Shown: positions 34,339-42,242 of the stretch, in pieces
How the letters are laid out: each line of letters starts with the position of its first letter
Numbering within the stretch: position 1 is the stretch's first letter
From: Emticicia fluvialis
GTDB lineage: Bacteria > Bacteroidota > Bacteroidia > Cytophagales > Spirosomataceae
DNA length: 64,000 nt
NCBI RefSeq assembly: GCF_024793945.1
Contig: NZ_JANUSD010000005.1
Coordinates: 124,001-188,000, forward strand
Direction: 5' to 3'
Notes under the pieces: generated by a model
What the model saw: only the letters and a program-made list of their open reading frames with translations
What the model was told of the DNA's origin: nothing
Database searches by the model: none
Position numbers and translations under genes: made by a program

Positions 34339-35928
34339 CTACAAGACCGAATTTTCGGGTTTGCCGCCTAACTTATACGGATAATCGGTAGTGTAGTGCA
34401 AACCGCGGCTTTCTTTGCGCTTCATGGCGCATTTAATTACCAGTTCGGCACATTGTACCAGGTTTCGCAGTTCGCAAAGCTTTACCGATAGCTTGGTTTT
34501 TTTATAAAACTCTTCTGTTTCGTCTTTAATTAGCTTTAAACGCCGAAATGCCCTTTCTAGTCTGAAATCAGAGCGTACAATACCTACATAGTCAGACATC
34601 ATTCTTTGCAGTTCGCGCAGGTTATGGGTAACCAGAATTTCTTCGTTCGACTGCTCGGTTCCGAACTCGTTCCAGTCGGGTACGTTTTCCTGAAATCTTA
34701 TTTTATCTACTTCATCAATAGCCATGAGTGCTATTCTGTTGCCGAAAACGGCCGCTTCTAGCAACGAATTAGAAGCCAGGCGGTTGGCGCCATGCAGGCC
34801 GGTTGAAGAACACTCGCCACAGGCAAACAGTCTCTGAATAGTAGAACGGCCGAACTCATCAACCAAAATGCCTCCGCACAAATAATGGGCGGCAGGTACA
34901 ACCGGAATCATGTCTCGGGTAATGTCAATACCAATGCTCAGGCATTTTTCGTAGATATTAGGAAAGTGCTGCAGAATTAGTTCTTTTGATTTGAACGATA
35001 TGTCGAGGTAAACATGGTCTTCCCCCGATTTTTTCATTTCGGCATCTATTGAGCGTGCTACTATATCACGGGGTGCCAGTGAGCCGCGGGGGTCGTAGTT
35101 TTGCATAAACTCTTCACCCTTTTTGTTTTTAAGCACTCCTCCCTCGCCTCTTACGGCCTCAGTAATCAGAAAACTCGGGTATTCGCCGGGATTGTAAAGA
35201 GAGGTCGGATGAAACTGAATCATCTCCATATCGCGCACACGGCCTTTGGCTCTGTAAACCATAGCAATGCCGTCTCCGGTGGCTATTACGGGGTTAGTTG
35301 TGGCCGAATAAATGTTGCCAGCCCCACCTGTAGCCATTAGTGTAACTTTAGATAGAATGGTTTCTACCTGGCCAGTATGCACATTGAGCGCATATACACC
35401 AAAGCAGTTAATGTCGTTGGTTTCGCGGGTAACCTCAACACCTAAATGGTGCTGAGTAATTATTTCTACGGCATAATAATGTGTCAGAATCTCAATATTC
35501 TCATTTTTCTCCACCTGCTCCAGCAGTGCCCTTTCAATCTCTTTGCCCGTTACGTCTTTATAATGCAGTATTCTTTTTTCAGAATGCCCCCCTTCGCGTG
35601 TCAAATCATATTCAGAGCCATGTTTATCAAAATTAGTACCATAATCAATCAATTCCTGAATACGGTCTGGCCCCTCTGTTACAACAATTTCTACGGTTTT
35701 TCTGTCGCAGAGTCCGTCTCCGGCAATAAGGGTATCGTTGATGTGTTTTTCAAAAGAATCGGTTTCGGGGTCAAAAACAGCAGCAATGCCACCCTGCGCA
35801 TATTTAGTATTGGTTTCGTCGGCATTTACTTTCGTTAAAATCAAAACCTTTCCTTTAGCGGCAGCTTTCAGTGCAAAGCTTAAACCCGCAATACCGGAAC
35901 CAATTACTAAAAAATCTACTTTTCGCAT
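34339..35928 (-). CDS. nadB: L-aspartate oxidase
   Basis: First step of NAD synthesis, oxidising aspartate to iminoaspartate. 529 residues, FAD-dependent. The dinucleotide fold is DFLVIGSGIAGLSFALKAA (residues 4-22). Family motifs are TKYAQGGIAAV, HPTSLYNP, the active-site loop REGGHSEKRI and the conserved HGANRLASNSLLEAAVFG near the end of the flavin domain, followed by a helical C-terminal domain. nadA and nadC are not in the window. The SDR gene lies 76 bp upstream in the same direction. Confidence 0.97.
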   Translation of the reverse strand: MRKVDFLVIGSGIAGLSFALKAAAKGKVLILTKVNADETNTKYAQGGIAAVFDPETDSFEKHINDTLIAGDGLCDRKTVEIVVTEGPDRIQELIDYGTNFDKHGSEYDLTREGGHSEKRILHYKDVTGKEIERALLEQVEKNENIEILTHYYAVEIITQHHLGVEVTRETNDINCFGVYALNVHTGQVETILSKVTLMATGGAGNIYSATTNPVIATGDGIAMVYRAKGRVRDMEMIQFHPTSLYNPGEYPSFLITEAVRGEGGVLKNKKGEEFMQNYDPRGSLAPRDIVARSIDAEMKKSGEDHVYLDISFKSKELILQHFPNIYEKCLSIGIDITRDMIPVVPAAHYLCGGILVDEFGRSTIQRLFACGECSSTGLHGANRLASNSLLEAAVFGNRIALMAIDEVDKIRFQENVPDWNEFGTEQSNEEILVTHNLRELQRMMSDYVGIVRSDFRLERAFRRLKLIKDETEEFYKKTKLSVKLCELRNLVQCAELVIKCAMKRKESRGLHYTTDYPYKLGGKPENSVL

Positions 35929-36004
35929 GAGATAAAATTCGAATAATTTTCAATAGAACAAGTGTGTGCGGCAATCTGTTTCAAATCTTAAACACCTGTT
36001 GCGT

Positions 36005-36775
36005 TTAATTGTTCAGGCGTACAAAGCCACCGTCAATCAGGTAATCGCAGCCGGTAATGAATCCGGCCTCGTCTGAACACAGATAAACCGCCAGCGAGCC
36101 AATCTCTTCAGGCTTAGCCATACGACCTATGGGCTGGGTTTTTGAAAGTTTATCGAACATTTCTTTTTCTTTTCCCGGATACGTTTTTTTTAGAAAACCA
36201 TCTACAAAAGGCGTATGTACCCGTGCCGGAGAAATACTATTGCAGCGGATATTGTATTTTAGGTAATCTTTTGCTACCTGCAGGGTCATGGTATAAACAG
36301 CGCCTTTGCTCATAGAGTAGGCAAACCTGTCTGGTATACCCACTGTTGCTGCAATAGAGGCCATGTTCAGTATTACACCGCCTTTGTTTTTCAAATGCGG
36401 TATAACCGCCTGCAGGCAATTGTAGGTGCCTTTTACGTTTACATTAAAAACCTTCTCAAAATCTTCTTCGCTGGTGGTTTCCACGTTTCCTATGTGTGCT
36501 ATACCCGCGTTATTAACCAGAATATCAATGGTGTTTTCTTTGGCTATTTTATCAATTACCTTTTTTACCTCTTTCTGTTTCGAAATATCAACTTTATGAA
36601 AATAGGCCTCACCTCCATTGGCGTTTATGAGGTCGGCTTCACGTTCGGCCTGGTCAATGTTCAATTCAAATATGTGTACGGTTGCTCCTTGTTTGGCGAA
36701 TAATCTGGAAATGGAAAGACCTATGCCGCTTGCTCCTCCGGTTACGATAGCTACTTTATTGTCAAGACGAAACAT
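36005..36775 (-). CDS. Short-chain dehydrogenase/reductase
   Basis: 256 residues, classical SDR. Cofactor motif TGGASGIG (12-19), NNAG (88-91), catalytic Ser140, Tyr153 and Lys157 (YSMSK). The C-terminal GCDYLIDGGFVRLNN is typical of this class. An acidic residue after the second strand (HIFELNID) suggests NAD(H) preference. Probably a sugar or alcohol dehydrogenase; substrate cannot be told. It could be read together with nadB. Confidence 0.92.
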   Translation of the reverse strand: MFRLDNKVAIVTGGASGIGLSISRLFAKQGATVHIFELNIDQAEREADLINANGGEAYFHKVDISKQKEVKKVIDKIAKENTIDILVNNAGIAHIGNVETTSEEDFEKVFNVNVKGTYNCLQAVIPHLKNKGGVILNMASIAATVGIPDRFAYSMSKGAVYTMTLQVAKDYLKYNIRCNSISPARVHTPFVDGFLKKTYPGKEKEMFDKLSKTQPIGRMAKPEEIGSLAVYLCSDEAGFITGCDYLIDGGFVRLNN

Positions 36776-36824
36776 CTTAAAGAAATTTATGGATTAATGT
36801 TTGTTTACCTGCGTAAATTTTCGT

Positions 36825-36832
36825 CAAAATTA
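36825..36832 (-). promoter_or_regulatory. Promoter -7 element of the SDR gene
   Basis: TAATTTTG on the minus strand, 50 bp before the SDR ATG. A TTTT lies at 18-bp spacing upstream. Confidence 0.4.
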
Positions 36833-36865
36833 GCAGTCAATTCGGTAAGTAAAAATATTTATAAA

Positions 36866-36873
36866 TACATTTG
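36866..36873 (+). promoter_or_regulatory. Promoter -7 element of the beta-CASP nuclease gene
   Basis: TACATTTG, an exact TAnnTTTG match 76 bp before the ATG and back to back with the SDR promoter. Confidence 0.4.
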
Positions 36874-36949
36874 TCAAAATGCCAATGCTTATTCCTGAGT
36901 CTGGCCATCAGAAAAGTTTTAACCGACATAAATATTATTTGAAAATATT

Positions 36950-38344
36950 ATGAAAATTCAATTTCACGGAGCCGCACAGCGCGTAACGGGTAGCAAACAC
37001 CTGATTACTACCCGAAAAGGAACCAGAATTTTGTTAGACTGCGGATTATTTCAGGGAATTAACACTTCTGACCTGAACCTGCAGTTTGGGTTTGACCCCA
37101 AAGAAATTGATGTGCTGGTGCTTAGCCACGCACATATAGACCACACGGGTCTGGTGCCTAGATTAGTAAAAAAGGGCTTTAAAGGCGATATATATGCCAC
37201 TTATGCCACCAAAGACCTTTGTGAAATAATGTTATTCGATTCGGCCTACATACAGGAAAAAGACCTGGAGCGGATTAACGAAAGAAGGCAAAAGAGAGGC
37301 GAAACCTTACTGGAACTACTTTATGACGAAGAAGACGTAAAAGCGGCCCTTGCGTTATTCAAAACTGTTGATTACCACACCCCGTTTTATCTGGAAGAGG
37401 GCGTTAAGGTGGAGTATTTTGACAGCGGCCACATTTTGGGCAGCGCTGGTATTTACCTGACATTTGAAGAAGCCGAAGAAACCAAAACAATATTTTTTAC
37501 CGGTGACGTCGGTCGGCCGAATGATAAAATCCTGCGTAGCCCAGAGCCATTCCCTCAGGCAGATTACATTATATGTGAATCAACCTACGGCGACCGCCTG
37601 CATGAGCCTGAAATAGACATGAAAGCGCACCTTTTGAAAGTGGTGCATGACACCTGCGTTTTACGGAAAGGTAAGTTGATAATTCCGGCCTTCGCCGTAG
37701 ACCGCACACAAGAGCTGGTATATGCCCTTGACCAGCTATATACTGAGGGGAAACTCCCCAAAATACCAGTATATGTAGACAGCCCGCTGGCCGTTAAAGC
37801 CACTATGGTAATGAAGCGGAATGAGTCATGCTTTAACCCGGAAATACTGGGCTATATAAAACATGACGGCGATGCCTTCGGCTTTGATAACCTCCATTAC
37901 ATCAGCGAGGTAAACCAGTCTAAAGCGCTGAACGCCTCAAAAGAACCCTGCGTCATTATTTCGGCGTCGGGCATGGCAGAGGCAGGGCGAATCAAGCATC
38001 ATATTGCCAATAATATAGAAAACCACAATAATACCATATTGCTGGTAGGTTATTGCTCGCCCGAAAGCCTGGGTGCGGCTTTGAAGCTTCAACCCAAGCA
38101 CGTTAAAATTTTTGGAGAAGTACACCGGGTAAACGCGCACATAGAAATAATGGATTCTTTTTCAGCCCATGCCGATTACTCAGAACTGATAGCCTACCTG
38201 GGCTGCCAGAATGCCTCAAAAGTAAAGCAACTGTTTTTGGTGCACGGCGATTTGCCCAGTCAGCTGGCGTTTAAAAACCGCCTGATGCTGGCAGGGTTTA
38301 ATCAGATTCTGATACCGGCGCAGGGTGAAATATTCAATTTATAG
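36950..38344 (+). CDS. Metallo-beta-lactamase/beta-CASP ribonuclease-like protein
   Basis: 464 residues, the CPSF73/YsdA-like class of RNA-processing nucleases. The zinc motif LSHAHIDHTG has His60, His62, Asp64 and His65. Further ligands are in DSGHILGSAGI and FTGDVGRP. The beta-CASP insertion (about 205-330) has FAVDRTQELVYAL and ISASGMAEAGRIKHH, and the C-terminal RNA-binding part carries DSFSAHADYSEL with the last conserved histidine. Probably an RNA endo- or exonuclease in the cytoplasm. Confidence 0.93.
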   Translation: MKIQFHGAAQRVTGSKHLITTRKGTRILLDCGLFQGINTSDLNLQFGFDPKEIDVLVLSHAHIDHTGLVPRLVKKGFKGDIYATYATKDLCEIMLFDSAYIQEKDLERINERRQKRGETLLELLYDEEDVKAALALFKTVDYHTPFYLEEGVKVEYFDSGHILGSAGIYLTFEEAEETKTIFFTGDVGRPNDKILRSPEPFPQADYIICESTYGDRLHEPEIDMKAHLLKVVHDTCVLRKGKLIIPAFAVDRTQELVYALDQLYTEGKLPKIPVYVDSPLAVKATMVMKRNESCFNPEILGYIKHDGDAFGFDNLHYISEVNQSKALNASKEPCVIISASGMAEAGRIKHHIANNIENHNNTILLVGYCSPESLGAALKLQPKHVKIFGEVHRVNAHIEIMDSFSAHADYSELIAYLGCQNASKVKQLFLVHGDLPSQLAFKNRLMLAGFNQILIPAQGEIFNL

Positions 38345-38440
38345 TAGCTGGCTGCCGCAGTGTAAATCGGCTTTGCAGATAAATTGGGGCAATACGCAGG
38401 TATAAGCAGATTGTATTTTCGGGAATCAAGAATTAAATCA

Positions 38441-38448
38441 TACCTTTG
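38441..38448 (+). promoter_or_regulatory. Promoter -7 element of nadK
   Basis: TACCTTTG, exact match, about 80 bp before the nadK ATG. Confidence 0.4.
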
Positions 38449-38529
38449 CAGGAGATTTCAGATGTGACAGTTTTTTGGCATCTTTGCACTTCAATGCCCG
38501 TTTTAACAGCAATTTTAATATAATTCCTA

Positions 38530-39414
38530 ATGAAAATCGCCATTCACGGTCGAAAATTCAATGTGGAGTCTGTACCTCATGTACAGCAGGTTTTTGATGA
38601 ACTAGACAAACATCAGGTTGAAATCCAGCTGTCAGAGTCCTTCAAACGTATTTTGCTGCAATCGGGCATCCAGCTGAAGTGTAAAAATGTATACACCTCA
38701 TCGCAGGAAATTTTCAACGCCGACCTCGCCTTCAGCCTGGGCGGAGACGGTACCTTCCTGGAGACGCTGTCGCACGTGGGCAAGCGCGAGATTCCCATTC
38801 TGGGTTTTAATTTTGGCCGTCTGGGTTTTCTGGCGGCGGTCTCTTATGAGCAGATTGAAACCACTATTGGCCAGCTGGTAAACGGCCAGTACGACATTGA
38901 TGAGCGAACCATGCTGTGCGCGTCGTCAGACGCTGAAATATTTGAAGAAGGCATGAATTTTGCATTGAACGAAGTGGCCATATCTAAAACAGATACGTCG
39001 TCAATGATTGTGGTGCATGCCTACATTAACGGCGAATTTCTGAATACTTATTGGGCTGACGGCCTGATGGTAGCAACAGCAACAGGCTCAACCGGATACT
39101 CGCTCAGCTGTGGCGGGCCATTGGTAATGCCGCATTCTGCCAATTTTATAATAACGCCTATTTGCCCGCATAACCTCTTTGTGAGGCCCATGATTGTGTC
39201 AGACAGCAGCGTTATTTCTTTAAAAGTAGAAAGCCGCAGTAATAATTATCTGGTGTCTATGGATTCGCGCGCCAAGATCATTGCAACAGAAGACGACAAC
39301 ACCATTGTTGTGAAAAAAGAAAGCTTCAAAGCCAGAATGATTCGTATTGATGGCAATAATTTTCTGAACACCCTCAGAAATAAACTTAAATGGGGTGTAG
39401 ATGCCCGTAACTGA
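38530..39414 (+). CDS. nadK: NAD kinase
   Basis: Phosphorylates NAD+ to NADP+. 294 residues. The active-site motif is FSLGGDGTFLETL (GGDG at 71-74), then GFNFGRLGFLA, the NE-type motif FALNEVAIS and the glycine-rich ATATGSTGYSLSCGGP. In many Bacteroidota it heads the envelope gene block that follows here (beta-barrel protein genes, uppS, bamA, ompH). Confidence 0.97.
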   Translation: MKIAIHGRKFNVESVPHVQQVFDELDKHQVEIQLSESFKRILLQSGIQLKCKNVYTSSQEIFNADLAFSLGGDGTFLETLSHVGKREIPILGFNFGRLGFLAAVSYEQIETTIGQLVNGQYDIDERTMLCASSDAEIFEEGMNFALNEVAISKTDTSSMIVVHAYINGEFLNTYWADGLMVATATGSTGYSLSCGGPLVMPHSANFIITPICPHNLFVRPMIVSDSSVISLKVESRSNNYLVSMDSRAKIIATEDDNTIVVKKESFKARMIRIDGNNFLNTLRNKLKWGVDARN

Positions 39415-39424
39415 TAATATTTTA

Positions 39425-39459
39425 TTTGAACATACGTTAACTATTTCAGACTAGCTTTG
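39425..39459 (+). promoter_or_regulatory. Promoter of the first DUF6089-like gene
   Basis: TTTG (39425-39428) and TAGCTTTG (39452-39459) with 23-bp spacing, a little long. Transcription would start only a few bases before ATG 39469, favouring the internal ATG at 39484. Confidence 0.45.
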
Positions 39460-39483
39460 CTAATTTAGATGAAAACTCACAAC

Positions 39484-40497
39484 ATGAAAAAAGCATTATT
39501 AAGCGGTGTGCTGTGTATTTCTTTGTTACTGACGGGTATATCAGAATCCAACGCGCAGTTAAACATTTTTAGTAATAAAAATAAGATGTATCAGTATTCG
39601 ACCGTTGGAATCGGAGTTGGTTCATCACATTATTTCGGAGACTTGTCGCCTTACGGTACATTCTATTATGGTTTGATTACCAATGTACGCTGGAACGGTA
39701 CACTTAATTATACATGGCATTTTTCGTCGCAGGTAGCTGCCAGGTTTTCATTTACTTATGCCCGGATAGCCGGCGACGACTATACTTATGGAAAAAGAGA
39801 TTTAGACAGGTTTTACAAAACATACATGAGAAACCTTCATTTCAGAAACGATATAAAAGAGTTTACCGTATCGGGCTTGTTTAATCTTTTACCGTCGGCA
39901 GCCAAAGGGCAAAAGAACAGAAATCTGGTTATGCCTTATGCCGTTTTAGGAATTGGGTTTTATGCCCATAACCCCAAAGCCAGAGAGTCAGCAACAGATG
40001 CAACAGGCGGCTATAAAGGATTAGGAAAATGGATTCCTCTGAAAGATTTACAGACATCTGGCCAGGGTTCGGGTGGGCCAAAGCCGTACTCTTTAGTTCA
40101 GGCGGTAGTTCCGGTAGGTTTAGGCTTTAAAATAAGAGTAAACCAGAAGTTTGATATAAACCTGGAAGGCGGCTTCAGAATAACTCCGTTTGATTATCTG
40201 GATGATGTAGGTGATGCCACATACCCGGCTACTTATCCTTCGCCTGAATCAGCGGCGTTCTCAAACAGATATTCTGAGAATTTTTCAGCAGCTACCGGCA
40301 AGAGCCGTGTGGAAGATTTCCAGTACATTGTTCAAACTAAATTTGGTGCGCCAGCAGGCCAGACGCCTTTTGTTAATGGTAGCGGCTATTCAGCAGGTAC
40401 CGTGAGAGGTGGCTCAAGATGGGACAGCTATTTCCTGAGCCAAATTACATTAAGTTATATTATTGGCGATGGCATCAAATGCCCGCCACTCAGATAA
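39484..40497 (+). CDS. Outer membrane beta-barrel protein, DUF6089-like
   Basis: 337 residues from ATG 39484, with signal MKKALLSGVLCISLLLTGISESNAQ; ATG 39469 would add five residues. The mature part has alternating aromatic strands of a small barrel: GIGVGSSHYFGDLSPYGTFYY, WHFSSQVAARFSFTYARI, GLFNLLPSAAK, GFGFKIRV-type strands and LSQITLSYIIGDGIKCPP. The GDLSP motif and position upstream of bamA match the DUF6089 proteins conserved in Cytophagales. Function unknown, probably envelope related. Confidence 0.85.
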   Translation: MKKALLSGVLCISLLLTGISESNAQLNIFSNKNKMYQYSTVGIGVGSSHYFGDLSPYGTFYYGLITNVRWNGTLNYTWHFSSQVAARFSFTYARIAGDDYTYGKRDLDRFYKTYMRNLHFRNDIKEFTVSGLFNLLPSAAKGQKNRNLVMPYAVLGIGFYAHNPKARESATDATGGYKGLGKWIPLKDLQTSGQGSGGPKPYSLVQAVVPVGLGFKIRVNQKFDINLEGGFRITPFDYLDDVGDATYPATYPSPESAAFSNRYSENFSAATGKSRVEDFQYIVQTKFGAPAGQTPFVNGSGYSAGTVRGGSRWDSYFLSQITLSYIIGDGIKCPPLR

Positions 40498-40526
40498 AAT
40501 TGTTTTATTTTTAGTATAAAATTCTG

Positions 40527-41297
40527 GTGAAAAAAAGTCTTGTACTGGTAATACTCATTGCGGCTTTGCCCAAACTACATGCGCAGATATTTGAAATCGG
40601 CGCAGGTGTAGGCGGGCTTAACTATAAAGGAGACGTACTACCCAAATATAAACCCTTTGTGGTTGACCCTGGTGCCAACCTATTCGGGCGGATGAACATA
40701 AGCCGCTCCATATCATTAAAGGCTAACGTAGTTGCAGGCAGGGTTCATGCAAATGACAGCGACATGGACGATGTGTATCACAGAACACGGGGTTTTAATT
40801 TTAATGCCAGAATTTTAGAAATGGGTGGCCAGATTGAATATAATTTTCTGAACTTCCGGACCAGCTCTTCCCGTAATGCTACTAACTGGTCTCCTTATGT
40901 TTTTGGCGGTGCTGCTTTTACCATTCGTTCTACTAATTACAATATCAGAAGTTATTCAGATATTTTACTGCCTTCATTTTATTATACCAGCGGATACAGC
41001 GATACCCGTACCAATGCCTGGATTCTCGGTATTGGATTTAAAAAAGAACTGAGCCCGCATTGGAACTGGGGAATGGAGTTTGGCACACGCTGGATTAACG
41101 ATGACTTTGTGGATGGCCTGGGCTATAACAAAGATGGTGTCTATAACACTAACTTAAACACAGGCATTGATAATATAGTAAAATATAACCTTAAAACACA
41201 AGTACCCGGAACAAGAACAAAAGACATGTACTACTATACCAATTTCAGTATCAGTTATGTATTTTACAAGATTTATTGCCCTCCGGTCAGACGATAA
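40527..41297 (+). CDS. Second DUF6089-like outer membrane beta-barrel protein
   Basis: 256 residues with a GTG start (40527) that gives signal MKKSLVLVILIAALPKLHAQ. It shares the pattern of its neighbour: FEIGAGVGGLNYKGDVLP, NMSRSISLKAN-like strands, NWSPYVFGGAAFTI and the ending SISYVFYKIYCPPVRR, parallel to IKCPPLR in the upstream protein. The two genes are 29 nt apart and probably arose by duplication. No function known. Confidence 0.83.
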   Translation: MKKSLVLVILIAALPKLHAQIFEIGAGVGGLNYKGDVLPKYKPFVVDPGANLFGRMNISRSISLKANVVAGRVHANDSDMDDVYHRTRGFNFNARILEMGGQIEYNFLNFRTSSSRNATNWSPYVFGGAAFTIRSTNYNIRSYSDILLPSFYYTSGYSDTRTNAWILGIGFKKELSPHWNWGMEFGTRWINDDFVDGLGYNKDGVYNTNLNTGIDNIVKYNLKTQVPGTRTKDMYYYTNFSISYVFYKIYCPPVRR

Positions 41298-41405
41298 ATT
41301 TTCTGTTTTATGTACTTTGGCGAAAGATTCTGCTGTTTTTTGTTAAAAAATTATAACAAAAGTCTACAAATCGGTAAAAACTTATCAATGACAGTTCTTT
41401 TTTCC

Positions 41406-41413
41406 TAACTTTG
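41406..41413 (+). promoter_or_regulatory. Promoter -7 element of uppS
   Basis: TAACTTTG, exact match, 65 bp before the uppS start. The -33 element is unclear. Confidence 0.4.
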
Positions 41414-41478
41414 CAATCCTTTTCATCAATTGACACTACGTTTGGTTGATAATTCACCATTGATAATAGTTTTTTTAC

Positions 41479-42234
41479 GTGAAAGAAAACATTAATTTAA
41501 GCAATTTACCCAAACACATAGCCGTTATAATGGATGGCAACGGTCGATGGGCTAAAAAGCAGGGTGCCATGCGTATTTTCGGGCATCATCATGGTATCAA
41601 GGCAGTGAGAGAGTCAGTTGAAGCCTGTGTAGAGCTTGGTGTAAAATACCTTACTTTATACACGTTTTCAACAGAAAACTGGAACCGGCCGAAGCTTGAA
41701 GTTGACGGTATCATGCAATTGCTTATCAGAACCATTGGTGAAGAAGTACCCGACCTAAACAAGAATAATGTTCGTCTGAAAGCTATCGGAGACCTGGACT
41801 CACTACCCAAATCTGCGCAGAAGAAATTAAAAGAATCAATAGAGCTGACTAAAAGCAATACAGGCCTTACCTTAACACTGGCACTAAGTTATAGTGGCAA
41901 ATGGGAGATAGTAGAAGTTGCCAGAAAAATTGCACGGCAGGTAAAAGATGGTAAACTGGCTCTTGAAGACATAAACGAAGATGTATTTGCTCAGTTTCTG
42001 GCTACCGGCGACGCCCCTGACGTGGATCTGATGATTCGTACAGGCGGCGACCACCGCATCAGTAATTATCTGCTCTGGCAACTGGCCTATGCAGAATTGT
42101 ATTTCATAGACGATTTATTTTGGCCCGAATTTCGCAAACAACACCTGTTCGAGGCGATTTATCAATACCAGCAGCGCGAAAGACGCTTCGGAAAAACAAG
42201 TGAGCAATTACCTCCTGTCTTAAAAGAGGTATAA
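41479..42234 (+). CDS. uppS: Isoprenyl transferase (undecaprenyl diphosphate synthase)
   Basis: Cis-prenyltransferase that extends farnesyl diphosphate to the C55 lipid carrier for peptidoglycan and glycans. 251 residues with a GTG start. Motifs: HIAVIMDGNGRWA with catalytic Asp19, RIFGHHHG, LTLYTFSTENWNRP, and the C-terminal DLMIRTGGDHRISNYLLWQLAYAELYF. bamA starts 8 nt after the stop, so the two are co-transcribed. Confidence 0.97.
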   Translation: MKENINLSNLPKHIAVIMDGNGRWAKKQGAMRIFGHHHGIKAVRESVEACVELGVKYLTLYTFSTENWNRPKLEVDGIMQLLIRTIGEEVPDLNKNNVRLKAIGDLDSLPKSAQKKLKESIELTKSNTGLTLTLALSYSGKWEIVEVARKIARQVKDGKLALEDINEDVFAQFLATGDAPDVDLMIRTGGDHRISNYLLWQLAYAELYFIDDLFWPEFRKQHLFEAIYQYQQRERRFGKTSEQLPPVLKEV

Positions 42235-42242
42235 AAAATAAA